A stretch of DNA of 64,000 nucleotides. Source: Bradyrhizobium retamae. GTDB taxonomy: Bacteria > Pseudomonadota > Alphaproteobacteria > Rhizobiales > Xanthobacteraceae. How positions within the stretch are numbered: the first letter of the stretch is position 1; each line of letters begins with the position of its first letter. Of the stretch, positions 51,468 through 61,299 are shown in pieces. Where the stretch lies: positions 1 through 64,000 of the forward strand of contig NZ_LLYA01000155.1 in assembly GCF_001440415.1 (NCBI RefSeq), read 5' to 3'. The notes below the pieces were generated by a model that worked only from the letters and a program-made list of their open reading frames with translations, ran no database searches and was not told the DNA's origin. The position numbers and the translations under genes were made by a program.

Positions 51468-51481
51468 GTGATGTAGATCAC
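51468..51481. promoter_or_regulatory. CRP/FNR-type palindrome
   Basis: GTGAT-GTAG-ATCAC is a perfect inverted repeat and fits GTGA-N6-TCAC. It differs from the rhizobial FixK box (TTG-N8-CAA), so a CRP-like protein is the more likely binder. It could act on the small protein gene at 51138-51332. The 250 bp around it hold no other feature. Confidence 0.4.
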
Positions 51482-51582
51482 ATATAGACCACGCGGCCGG
51501 GATCGAGCGCGGCTCACACCGGGGCTAGCGGATCAAAACAACAATAAAAACAAAGGGAAGGGCCGGTGGCGACCGGATTGGA

Positions 51583-52872
51583 TCAGCTCGCCTGCTGGAT
51601 GTCGCCGCGAATCGTCCGGGCCGCCCAGATGAACAACAGGGAGCCCAGCGTGGTCGTGACCGCGGCCGACAGCAGCGAATACCGCACGGCCTCCGCGCCA
51701 AAATCGACCTTCAAGGTGTCGTTGAGCATGCCGACGGCGAGCGGACCGACGCCCTGGCCAAAGCAGGTCGCGGTCAGCAGCACGATCGCCGACGCTAGCG
51801 CCCGCATGCTCGACCTGGCGACGGTCTGCGCCACCGCAAAGATCGGCCCGAGATGGAAGCCGACCAGGAATGAGGTCAGCGCAGCGCCGCGACCATGGTG
51901 GTGAAGTCGGGCGTCAGCATGCACAGCGCAAACACCGGGCCCGCAAGGCCCGACATGATCGCGGGCGCCCATAATCCCAGCGGTCATCTCGGCGGCCGAC
52001 CAGCGCGACCACGAGACCGCCGACCAGCGTGCCCGCCATCCCGCTCAGGCCCTTGAAGGTGCCCGCATAGGTGCCGATCTCGGCGCTGGAGAGATGATGC
52101 ACGCGTGCCAGGAACGGCGGAATCCAGGCTGATGTGGCGTAATTGGTGTAGCTCGTCAGGCAAACCCGATCAGCACGATGACAAAGGTCCGTTGAGAGGC
52201 GAGGAAGCCGAGCGTCGGCCCGATCGGTTCCGGCTTGAATGTTTCCGCCATCGCGCCGCGCTTTGGTTCAGCGACGGTCAGCCACAGCACGGCAGCGAGC
52301 GCGAGGCCGGGCAGGCCGGCGGTATAGAACGCCATGCGCCAGCCGTAGTGCTGGTTGACGTAGCCGCCGATGAAATAGCCGAGAAAAACGCCGAGATAGG
52401 TACCGATGGCATAGATGCCGAGCGCGCGCGGGCGTTCGTTCTTGCTGAAGAGATCGGCGATGATCGACTGCGAGGCCGGCGTGCCGCCAGATTCACCGAT
52501 GCCGACACCGATCCGCGAGAACGCCAGAGTGGCCACGCTTTGGGCCGTGCCGCAAAACACCGTCATCGCGCTTCAGAACGCCAGCGCGATTGCGACGATG
52601 TTACGACGGTTGAAGCGGTCGGCGATGCGCGCGATCGGGATGCCGAGCAGCGAATAGAACAGCACGAAGCCGAAGCCCGCCAGCAGCCCCATCGTGGTGT
52701 CGCTGAGCGCGAATTCCTTTTTGATCGGCTCGGTCAGAACGTTGAAGATGGTGCGGTCGAGGAAGTTCAGCGCGTAGATGACGGTCAACAGCGCGAGCAC
52801 GTAATAGCGTCGGAGCGAGGGCCTTGCGGTGGCTTCCACTTGAGCGGCCGCCTGCGGCGCGACATCAACCAT
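51583..52872 (-). pseudogene. MFS transporter, broken by one stop and three frameshifts
   Basis: The start MVDVAPQAAAQVEA at 52872 leads into a major facilitator protein (YALNFLDRTIFNVLTEPIKKEF, then GIPIARIADRFNRR). After VAIALAF an in-frame TGA (52573-52575) replaces what is normally a Trp, and the frame continues with SAMTVFCGTAQSV. Single-base losses near 52156, 51985 and 51890 follow; after the third the original frame is restored and runs to 51583 (TSFLVGFHLGPIFAV). Relatives in this position import aromatic or organic acids. It lies 38 bp downstream of the Rieske oxygenase, same strand. Sequencing error is possible but four faults in one gene favour true decay. Confidence 0.85.
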
Positions 52873-52910
52873 GCTTTCCCCTGAATGTTCTTTTTTGCTG
52901 AAGCTGCCGC

Positions 52911-54101
52911 TCACGCCTCGCGAATGAAATTGCCCGCCTCGAATTCGACCGGCGGCGCGGTTGAATCGAAGGAGACGCCGATCGGATCGCGGCCGGCGGC
53001 GATCGCTGCGAGTTGCTCGCTCAGCATCCGCCGGATCATCAGGATGCCGCGGTCGCTCTGGCCGAAATGCTCTTCCGAATGCAGCGTCACCGGGCCCTGG
53101 CCGACCTGCGCCTCGTAATCGCCGGGGAATTGCTGGTGCTCCTGTTCGGTCATCTCCCACCAGAACTTGCCGTTGAATTTCGAGCGCATCCTTCCGATGT
53201 CGCCTGAATTCTTCACCCGGCCTGCGACGTAGATGCGGAAGGACGTATCGTCGATCGGCAGCGTCCAGCCGATCGACTCGACGCGGGCGAATTGCGCGAC
53301 CCGCGGATTGGCCACGACGCGCAGCGTGGGGAGGGCGGCTTCGGTCACCCGATAAAACACCTTGCCGTCGTCCTGATGCCGGATCGAGCGCACGGTGACG
53401 CCGCGCGGCGACATCTCGAACTTCACTTGCGGCATCGAGGCCATCAATTCAGTGAATTGCGGGCCCGAGAACGATCCGTGCAGCACCGGCACATGGTAGG
53501 GATCGACGACGTTCTCGAAATGCTGCAGCCAGTTGCAGGGGATCACGGCCGGACCGCCGCCGCCGATCGATGAATCGTCCGCCTCGACGAACTCGCCATC
53601 GTCCATGTTCTCCAGGCATTCGTAGCGCGGCAGCACCGGTTCTTTCTCGTCCGGCCCCAGATAGGCGAAGATCAGGCCGTAGCGTTCCTCGACCGGATAC
53701 CAGGGCTGCCGCACCTTGTCCTTGAACAGGCCACCCTCGGGCTCGCAGGGCTGTTCTAGGCAACGGCCCTCGGTGTCGAACTTCCAGCCGTGATAGCAGC
53801 AGCGGATGCCGTCTTCTTCGACCTTGCCGTAATAGAGCGTCGTGCCGCGATGGCAGCAGCGGGCGTGTAGCAGCCCGACATGGGCATGCCGGTCGCGAAA
53901 CAACACCAGGTCCTCGCCGAGCACGCGCACTTTTCTGGGGATATTGGTGCCGTCGGACACGAGCCCGATCGGGTGCCAGTAGCGCCGCAGCAATTCGCCC
54001 ATTGGCGTGCCGCGGCCGACCGAGGTCAGCTCGGTCCGGGTCGTCGATGGCTTCATGGCGTAACCAGTCCCGAGATCGCGATCCCGCTGCGTAATGGTCA
54101 T
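52911..54101 (-). CDS. Rieske aromatic-ring-hydroxylating oxygenase, alpha-subunit type
   Basis: 396 residues from the ATG at 54101, with a GGGAGG site seven bases upstream; the frame is open to 55013 but that part runs through the MarR gene on the other strand. Rieske [2Fe-2S] ligands lie in ARCCHRGTTL and RCCYHGWKFD. The mononuclear-iron site is NVVDPYHVPVLHGSF, carrying the bridging Asp and the two His. It resembles one-component-type oxygenases that demethylate or hydroxylate phenolics; an external reductase would be needed and none is nearby. A MarR-type regulator is divergent, and a decayed MFS transporter follows. Confidence 0.9.
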   Translation of the reverse strand: MTITQRDRDLGTGYAMKPSTTRTELTSVGRGTPMGELLRRYWHPIGLVSDGTNIPRKVRVLGEDLVLFRDRHAHVGLLHARCCHRGTTLYYGKVEEDGIRCCYHGWKFDTEGRCLEQPCEPEGGLFKDKVRQPWYPVEERYGLIFAYLGPDEKEPVLPRYECLENMDDGEFVEADDSSIGGGGPAVIPCNWLQHFENVVDPYHVPVLHGSFSGPQFTELMASMPQVKFEMSPRGVTVRSIRHQDDGKVFYRVTEAALPTLRVVANPRVAQFARVESIGWTLPIDDTSFRIYVAGRVKNSGDIGRMRSKFNGKFWWEMTEQEHQQFPGDYEAQVGQGPVTLHSEEHFGQSDRGILMIRRMLSEQLAAIAAGRDPIGVSFDSTAPPVEFEAGNFIREA

Positions 54102-54190
54102 GCCGTTTTCCTCCCGCCGCGGCTTTGGTGCGGCGGTCATTCGACTTGTTTTAGGAAGTGAAATGCAGATCGATGACAATATCAACGATT

Positions 54191-54207
54191 TCGATAGAAC
54201 TATTCGA
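54191..54207. promoter_or_regulatory. possible MarR operator between divergent genes
   Basis: TCGATAG and CTATTCGA form a near palindrome two bases apart, with one unpaired T, inside the 186-bp gap between the oxygenase and the regulator. A further TCGATGGG follows. It is placed correctly for autoregulation; binding is only inferred. Confidence 0.35.
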
Positions 54208-54287
54208 TGACCCCATTCGATGGGCTTATCTGATGATCGTTCTCGATGGTCCTTGGCACCGGCACGCTTTGTTGGCAGAGGTTGCAA

Positions 54288-54803
54288 ATGAGCCGGAAGC
54301 CGGAAAAGCAGACCGCGGCATCGCCTGCGGCCGCCGATGTCGCGGAGTTGGCGCCGATCACCGCGATGATGTCGTCGCGGCTGATGGTGCTGGCCAATCT
54401 GCTCAAGCGCGGCGCGATCCTGCGCTACAAGCGGCTGGCGGGCTTGTCCTCGGTGGAATTCGGCCTGGTGGCCTCGCTGGGGCGGCGGCCGCCGATGAGC
54501 GTTATCCGGCTTGCGGAGGCGGTCGGCATGGACAAGGGCCAGATCAGCCGGGCGCTGGCGGAACTGGTCGCCCGCAAGCTGGTCGCCAAGGCGGTCAACC
54601 CGCGGGACAACCGCGAGACGCTGGTTTGCCTGACCAAGGCGGGGCTGGCCGCCCATGATGCAATTGTGGCAGGGGCGCAGGAGCGTAACCGGCGCCTGCT
54701 GGAACAGCTCGGCAAGGAAGAGCTGGCGGTGCTGTTCGACCAGATCGATCGCCTGACCGACACGGCCGCCCAAATGCTCGCCGACGAAAAGGATTTGAAG
54801 TGA
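54288..54803 (+). CDS. MarR-family transcriptional regulator
   Basis: 171 residues from the ATG at 54288. Winged helix: LSSVEFGLVASLGRRPPMSVIRLAEAVGMDKGQISRALAELVARKLV, then the wing NPRDNRETLVCLTKAG. Helices on both sides would form the dimer interface. It should control the divergent Rieske oxygenase and itself; the effector is probably the oxygenase substrate. Confidence 0.9.
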   Translation: MSRKPEKQTAASPAAADVAELAPITAMMSSRLMVLANLLKRGAILRYKRLAGLSSVEFGLVASLGRRPPMSVIRLAEAVGMDKGQISRALAELVARKLVAKAVNPRDNRETLVCLTKAGLAAHDAIVAGAQERNRRLLEQLGKEELAVLFDQIDRLTDTAAQMLADEKDLK

Positions 54804-54820
54804 AAATTTGGGCACCATGC

Positions 54821-54844
54821 CGCCCGACCCGCGTTGGTCGGGCG
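54821..54844 (+). terminator. hairpin after the MarR gene
   Basis: Perfect nine-base stem CGCCCGACC/GGTCGGGCG with a six-base loop, 18 bp after the stop. The nearest T-run (CTTTTTC) is 17 bases further on, so it may be only a partial terminator. Confidence 0.5.
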
Positions 54845-55002
54845 AGGCAGGAACGCAACACTTTTTCGGGTTCTGCCGACACGTCAACGGCGGACGGAGA
54901 CGTGAAACCGGCTCGTCTTGCGCCCTCTGTTGCGCTGCGCTAAGCCAAGAATAATTCCAATTAACGAATCTGCGGCCAAATCCGCAGGAAAAGGCACCGC
55001 CG

Positions 55003-55368
55003 ATGAACGGCATCCTGCAAGATTACCTGCCACTTGTGGTCTTTATCGGGGTGGCGAGCCTGATCGGTCTGGCGCTCCTGATCGCACCGTTCCTGGTCGC
55101 GTTCCAGCAGCCGGACCCGGAAAAGCTCTCCGCTTATGAATGCGGATTCAACGCATTCGACGATGCCCGCATGAAGTTCGACGTCCGCTTCTATCTGGTT
55201 GCGATCCTCTTCATCATCTTCGACCTCGAAGTGGCGTTCCTGTTCCCGTGGGCGGTGGCGTTCGGCAAGTTAGGGGCCACCGGCTTCTGGTCCATGATGG
55301 TGTTCCTTGCTGTCCTCACGGTCGGCTTTGCTTATGAGTGGAAGAAAGGCGCGCTCGAATGGGATTGA
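55003..55368 (+). CDS. nuoA: NADH-quinone oxidoreductase subunit A
   Basis: 121 residues, three membrane helices. [45 protein letters not shown] is the family signature around the quinone-site loop. First gene of the complex I operon; an AGGAAAAGG stretch precedes the ATG. Its stop overlaps the nuoB start by ten bases. Confidence 0.97.
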   Translation: MNGILQDYLPLVVFIGVASLIGLALLIAPFLVAFQQPDPEKLSAYECGFNAFDDARMKFDVRFYLVAILFIIFDLEVAFLFPWAVAFGKLGATGFWSMMVFLAVLTVGFAYEWKKGALEWD

Positions 55369-55949
55369 GCCCGACAACTATAGGCTCTTCGCCCGCGATC
55401 GCGCAGGCACCAAAGGGCATTCTCGATCCCTCGACCGGCAAGCCGGTCGGGGCCAACGACCCGTTCTTCCTCGAGGTCAATCACGAGCTTTCCGACAAAG
55501 GGTTCTTCGTTGCCGCCGCCGACGATCTGATCACCTGGGCGCGCACCGGCTCGTTGATGTGGATGACGTTCGGCCTCGCCTGCTGCGCGGTCGAGATGAT
55601 GCAGGTGTCGATGCCGCGCTACGACGTCGAGCGCTTCGGCTTTGCGCCGCGCGCGTCGCCGCGCCAATCCGACGTGATGATCGTGGCGGGCACGCTGACC
55701 AACAAGATGGCGCCGGCGCTGCGCAAGGTCTACGACCAGATGCCCGAGCCGCGCTACGTGATCTCGATGGGGTCGTGCGCCAATGGCGGCGGCTACTATC
55801 ACTACTCGTACTCGGTGGTGCGCGGCTGCGACCGCATCGTGCCGATCGACATCTACGTGCCCGGATGCCCGCCCACGGCGGAGGCGCTGCTCTACGGCAT
55901 ATTGCTGTTGCAGAAGAAGATCCGGCGCATCGGGACCATCGAACGCTAA
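55359..55949 (+). CDS. nuoB: NADH-quinone oxidoreductase subunit B
   Basis: 196 residues from the ATG at 55359. Carries the N2 [4Fe-4S] cluster: adjacent Cys in [11 protein letters not shown], then [10 protein letters not shown] and [15 protein letters not shown]. Peripheral arm subunit nearest the quinone. The in-frame ATG at 55338 is less likely because it lies deeper in nuoA. Confidence 0.97.
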   Translation: MGLSPTTIGSSPAIAQAPKGILDPSTGKPVGANDPFFLEVNHELSDKGFFVAAADDLITWARTGSLMWMTFGLACCAVEMMQVSMPRYDVERFGFAPRASPRQSDVMIVAGTLTNKMAPALRKVYDQMPEPRYVISMGSCANGGGYYHYSYSVVRGCDRIVPIDIYVPGCPPTAEALLYGILLLQKKIRRIGTIER

Positions 55950-55960
55950 GGTTTTAGGTA

Positions 55961-56572
55961 ATGGACGACGGCAAGCTCGACACCCTTGGGCAGACGATTG
56001 TTAGCGCGCTTCCGGGCGCGGCCACTGCCCATACGGTCGCGTTCAACCAGCTCACCGTCACGGTCGAGGCGAGCAAGATCGTCGAGGTCGTCAAGTATCT
56101 GCGCGACGATCCCTTATTGCGGTTTGTCAACTTCACGGACGTGACGGCGGTGGACTATCCCAGCCGCGAGAAGCGTTTCGACGTGGTCTATCATCTGCTG
56201 TCGCCGACGCTGAACGAGCGCATCCGCCTGCGAGCGGAAGCCGACGAGACCACGCAGGTGCCCTCGATCATCGACGTGTTTCCCGGCGCCGACTGGTTCG
56301 AGCGCGAGACCTACGACCTCTACGGCGTGATCTTCACCGGCCACCCCGACATGCGGCGACTGCTGACGGACTACGGCTTCGACGGCCATCCGCTGCGCAA
56401 GGATTTCCCGCTCACCGGATTCGTCGAGGTCCGCTACGACGACCAGGAGAAGCGGGTGCTCTACGAGCCGGTCCGCCTCAACCAGGAATTCCGCAAATTC
56501 GATTTCCTCTCGCCTTGGGAAGGCGCGGACTATCCGCTGCCCGGCGATGAGAAGGCTGAGCCGAAGGCCTGA
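55961..56572 (+). CDS. nuoC: NADH-quinone oxidoreductase subunit C
   Basis: 203 residues. The 30-kDa subunit signature is [47 protein letters not shown]. Connects the peripheral arm subunits; no cofactor. Separate from nuoD, as usual in alphaproteobacteria. Confidence 0.97.
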   Translation: MDDGKLDTLGQTIVSALPGAATAHTVAFNQLTVTVEASKIVEVVKYLRDDPLLRFVNFTDVTAVDYPSREKRFDVVYHLLSPTLNERIRLRAEADETTQVPSIIDVFPGADWFERETYDLYGVIFTGHPDMRRLLTDYGFDGHPLRKDFPLTGFVEVRYDDQEKRVLYEPVRLNQEFRKFDFLSPWEGADYPLPGDEKAEPKA

Positions 56573-56574
56573 CC

Positions 56575-57771
56575 ATGAACGAGCAACCGCAAAACCTTCG
56601 TAACTTTACGATCAACTTTGGGCCGCAGCATCCGGCTGCACACGGCGTGCTTCGGCTTGTGCTGGAACTCGACGGCGAAGTCGTCGAGCGCGTTGATCCG
56701 CATATCGGGCTGCTTCACCGCGGCACCGAGAAGCTGATCGAGCACAAGACCTACCTCCAGGCGATCCCGTATTTCGATCGGCTCGATTACGTCGCGCCGA
56801 TGAACCAGGAGCACGCGTTCTGTCTCGCGGCGGAAAGGCTGCTTGGCATCACGGTGCCGCGACGCGGCCAATTGATCCGCGTCCTCTACTGCGAGATCGG
56901 CCGAATCCTGTCGCACCTGCTCAACGTCACCACGCAGGCGATGGACGTCGGCGCGCTGACGCCGCCGCTGTGGGGATTTGAAGAGCGCGAAAAGCTGATG
57001 CAATTTTACGAGCGCGCCTCCGGCTCGCGCATGCATGCGGCTTATTTCCGCGTCGGCGGCGTGCACCAGGATCTGCCGCAGAAACTGATCGACGATATCG
57101 ACGCCTGGTGCGATCCATTCCTGCAGGTCGTCGCCGACCTCGACACGCTGCTGACCGGCAACCGCATCTTCAAGCAGCGCAACGTCGATATCGGCGTGGT
57201 GACGCTGCAGCAGGCCTGGGAGTGGGGCTTTTCGGGCGTGATGGTGCGCGGCTCCGGCGCGGCCTGGGACCTGCGCAAGGCGCAGCCTTACGAGTGCTAT
57301 ACCGAGATGGATTTCGACGTTCCGATCGGCAAGAACGGCGACTGCTACGATCGCTACCTGATCCGCATGGAAGAGATGCGCCAGTCGGTTCGCATCATGA
57401 GGCAGTGCATCGCGAAGCTGAACTCGCCGGACGGGCAGGGGCCTGTCGTCGTCGAGGACAACAAGATCGCGCCGCCGCGGCGCGGCGAGATGAAGCGCTC
57501 GATGGAAGCGCTGATCCACCACTTCAAGCTCTATACCGAGGGCGTGCACGTGCCGGCCGGCGAGATCTATGCCGCGGTCGAGGCGCCGAAAGGTGAGTTC
57601 GGCGTCTACCTGGTCTCTGACGGCACCAACAAACCTTACAAGTGCAAGATCCGCGCGCCGGGCTTTGCCCATCTGCAGGCGATGGATTTCATCTGCCGCG
57701 GCCATCTGCTCGCCGACGTCTCGGCCATTCTCGGCTCGCTCGACATCGTGTTCGGAGAGGTCGATCGGTGA
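56575..57771 (+). CDS. nuoD: NADH-quinone oxidoreductase subunit D
   Basis: 398 residues. The 49-kDa subunit: [21 protein letters not shown] at the N-terminus with the quinone-site His, [12 protein letters not shown], and the C-terminus [20 protein letters not shown]. Its TGA shares the A with the ATG of the following methyltransferase gene. Confidence 0.98.
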   Translation: MNEQPQNLRNFTINFGPQHPAAHGVLRLVLELDGEVVERVDPHIGLLHRGTEKLIEHKTYLQAIPYFDRLDYVAPMNQEHAFCLAAERLLGITVPRRGQLIRVLYCEIGRILSHLLNVTTQAMDVGALTPPLWGFEEREKLMQFYERASGSRMHAAYFRVGGVHQDLPQKLIDDIDAWCDPFLQVVADLDTLLTGNRIFKQRNVDIGVVTLQQAWEWGFSGVMVRGSGAAWDLRKAQPYECYTEMDFDVPIGKNGDCYDRYLIRMEEMRQSVRIMRQCIAKLNSPDGQGPVVVEDNKIAPPRRGEMKRSMEALIHHFKLYTEGVHVPAGEIYAAVEAPKGEFGVYLVSDGTNKPYKCKIRAPGFAHLQAMDFICRGHLLADVSAILGSLDIVFGEVDR

Positions 57772-58739
57772 TGGCGCAGGCGCCCATCCAGTTTGACCGG
57801 GCTTCGGGCGTACTCGAGGGTGCGAACGCGTGGGAGCATTTGGCTGCGGTGGCGCTGGCACTGGGGTCGAAGGTGGCGTCGAATTTTTCTCATCGCGGCT
57901 ACAATCTCTGCGCCAATCTGTTGCGCACCACGCTGCCCGATCGCGGCATCCAGATCAGGCTCAATCCCGACGCCATCTTCGAATTTCCCTATGGCGACGG
58001 CTACTGGAGCAAGCTGCTCAACCGCACCTACAGCTACGAGGACGAGCTCGAGCTGTTGTTCAAGGACTCCGCTGACGTCGACTACACGCTGCTCGATTGC
58101 GGCGCCAATTACGGCTACTGGTCGGTCCTGGTGTCGAGCAAGCCGTTCGGCTTGCACAAGGCGATCGCGATCGAACCGTCGGGGCAGAACTTCCCGAAGC
58201 TGGCCAACAACGCCAAAATCAACGGCAACCGTTTCGAGGCGATGAAATGCGCGATCGGCGCCGCGCGCGGCACCGCGCGGCTATCAGGCACCAAGCATGA
58301 GGCGTTCAGCATCGCCGGCGCTCAGTCGGACGGCGAGGAAGTGCCGGTCATCGCGCTCGACAATCTGCTCGATGACGGCAAGGTCGCCTCGGATGGAAAA
58401 TACCTGATCAAGCTCGATGTCGAGGGCGTCGAGATCGAGGCCATGAAGGGTGGCGCGCGGCTGATGCAGATCGACAGTGTCTTCCTGTGCGAGGAGCACG
58501 GCAACGATCCCAAGCATACCGTATCGCGTTACATCCTCGAAGAGACCCCGCTGAAGCTGATCGTCTACGATCCGCGCAGCCATCGCCTTGAAACCGTGAC
58601 CGACCTTTCGATTCTGGATCGGATCAAGGTTTCAACCCATGTCGGCTACAACGTGTTCGGCACCGCAAGCGCATTCTGGCTCGCCCGGATCGATGCGCTC
58701 AATGCGAAGGCCGCGCGCCCGCGTGCAATGAGAGACTGA
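57771..58739 (+). CDS. FkbM-family methyltransferase inside the nuo operon
   Basis: 322 residues from the ATG at 57771, which overlaps the nuoD stop by one base; nuoE begins three bases after its stop. SAM motif I is LLDCGANYGYWSVL. KAIAIEPSGQNFPKLANNAKIN follows, and the FkbM core KLDVEGVEIEAMKGG is intact, so it should be active. The N-terminal 80 residues are a helical extension (FSHRGYNLCANLLRTTLP) before the catalytic fold. FkbM enzymes usually O-methylate sugars or small molecules. Translational coupling inside the complex I operon raises the possibility of a role in complex I assembly, which is inference only. Confidence 0.85.
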   Translation: MAQAPIQFDRASGVLEGANAWEHLAAVALALGSKVASNFSHRGYNLCANLLRTTLPDRGIQIRLNPDAIFEFPYGDGYWSKLLNRTYSYEDELELLFKDSADVDYTLLDCGANYGYWSVLVSSKPFGLHKAIAIEPSGQNFPKLANNAKINGNRFEAMKCAIGAARGTARLSGTKHEAFSIAGAQSDGEEVPVIALDNLLDDGKVASDGKYLIKLDVEGVEIEAMKGGARLMQIDSVFLCEEHGNDPKHTVSRYILEETPLKLIVYDPRSHRLETVTDLSILDRIKVSTHVGYNVFGTASAFWLARIDALNAKAARPRAMRD

Positions 58740-58742
58740 ACG

Positions 58743-59354
58743 ATGTCCGTCCGCCGCCTCGCACCGAAGGAATTGCAGCCCGCGAGCTTCACGTTCACGG
58801 ATGAGAATCTCGCCTGGGCCAAGGCCCAGATCGCAAAGTATCCGCCGGGTCGTCAGGCCTCCGCCGTGATCGCGATCCTGTGGCGCGCGCAGGAGCAGCA
58901 TGAGGGATGGGTTTCGGAAGCCGCGATCCGCGTGGTCGCCGACCTGCTCGACATGCCCTACATCCGCGTGCTGGAAGTGGCGACCTTCTACACCATGTTC
59001 CAGTTGCAGCCGGTCGGCAAGAAGGCCCATGTGCAGGTGTGCGGCACCACGCCGTGCCGGCTGCGCGGCGCCGGCGACCTGATCGAGGTGTGCCAGAGCC
59101 GCATCCATCACGAGCCCTTCCATCTGTCGAAGGACGGCAATTTCAGTTGGGAAGAGGTCGAGTGCCTCGGCGCCTGCGTGAATGCACCGATGGTGCAGAT
59201 CTGGAAGGACACCTACGAGGACCTGACCAAGGAAAGCTTTGGCAAGGTGCTGGACGGCTTTGCCTCGGGCAATCCGCCGAAGCCCGGACCGCAGATCGAC
59301 CGTCAGTTCTCCGCGCCTGTGGGCGGGCCGACGACGCTGAAGGAATCCACATGA
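58743..59354 (+). CDS. nuoE: NADH-quinone oxidoreductase subunit E
   Basis: 203 residues. The 24-kDa subunit with one [2Fe-2S] cluster: [15 protein letters not shown] and [16 protein letters not shown] hold the four Cys. [17 protein letters not shown] is also typical. The C-terminal tail is Pro/Gly-rich. Confidence 0.97.
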   Translation: MSVRRLAPKELQPASFTFTDENLAWAKAQIAKYPPGRQASAVIAILWRAQEQHEGWVSEAAIRVVADLLDMPYIRVLEVATFYTMFQLQPVGKKAHVQVCGTTPCRLRGAGDLIEVCQSRIHHEPFHLSKDGNFSWEEVECLGACVNAPMVQIWKDTYEDLTKESFGKVLDGFASGNPPKPGPQIDRQFSAPVGGPTTLKEST

Positions 59355-59458
59355 GGCGTGACGCTACATTGTCCGTAAACCGGCCGGAGAGGGGCCGCAT
59401 GATGGAGAAGTCACGCTGTGCCGGGGCTCGCCTGCGCGCAGTCCAATCGCTGATCTGA
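59351..59458 (+). CDS. possible 35-residue ORF between nuoE and nuoF
   Basis: Its ATG overlaps the nuoE stop as ATGA, and its TGA lies 14 bases before the nuoF ATG, so it would fill the only long gap (118 bp) in this otherwise tightly packed part of the operon. The peptide begins [16 protein letters not shown] and is rich in Arg. No family match is recognised, and it may be chance. Confidence 0.3.
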   Translation: MRRDATLSVNRPERGRMMEKSRCAGARLRAVQSLI

Positions 59459-59472
59459 GGAAGCTTCAAGTC

Positions 59473-60798
<1,326 letters not shown>

Positions 60799-60803
60799 GG
60801 CAG

Positions 60804-61292
60804 ATGGCGCAACCGAGCTTCTGGTGGCAGAGATACGGAACGCTGGCGCAGATGGCGCAGGCGGCCGTGGCGCTGCTCGGCTTTGTTGCGATCCTGTTCC
60901 AGATCAACGAGATCCGCACCGGCAACCGCGCTTCCAGCGCTCGGCAGGCGTTTCTGGGCTACACTGATCTGGCGTTCAAGAATCCGAAGTTCGCGCAGCC
61001 GGACTACGAGAAGATCAAGGCGGCCGGCGGCGATGAGCAGGTTCAGTACGAGAGCTTCGTCACGTATTTCCTCTACGCCTGCGAGGAAGCGATCGGCGCG
61101 TTCGCCGGAAAGCGCGAGTGGCTGGCGTCCTGCGATTACGATCTGAAGCCGCATCTGCCGTTCCTGTGCGAAAAGAACGCGGCGCAGCCGGCCTATCTCG
61201 CTACCTATGGCGCCGAGACTCAGCGATGGATCACGGCGGCGATGAAGACCGCCAGCGTTACACCGCCAGACTGCAAGCTGGGAAAGACTTGA
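60804..61292 (+). CDS. unknown membrane-anchored protein between nuoF and nuoG
   Basis: 162 residues. The ATG lies five bases after the nuoF stop, and nuoG begins seven bases after this stop. One N-terminal membrane helix (MAQAAVALLGFVAILFQINEIR) is followed by a cytoplasmic, mostly helical domain with Tyr, Phe and four Cys (YACEEAIGAF, LASCDYDL, LPFLCEKNA, PPDCKLG). The Cys spacing does not suggest an iron-sulfur site. No family is recognised. The packing and shared strand argue for cotranscription with complex I, not for a stray gene. Confidence 0.75.
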   Translation: MAQPSFWWQRYGTLAQMAQAAVALLGFVAILFQINEIRTGNRASSARQAFLGYTDLAFKNPKFAQPDYEKIKAAGGDEQVQYESFVTYFLYACEEAIGAFAGKREWLASCDYDLKPHLPFLCEKNAAQPAYLATYGAETQRWITAAMKTASVTPPDCKLGKT

Positions 61293-61299
61293 GACAGCA

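Noticed and set aside
52911..55013. A 700-residue reading of the Rieske gene
   Set aside because: The first 300 or so codons are antisense to the MarR gene. The start at 54101 has a proper ribosome-binding site and family-typical N-terminus.
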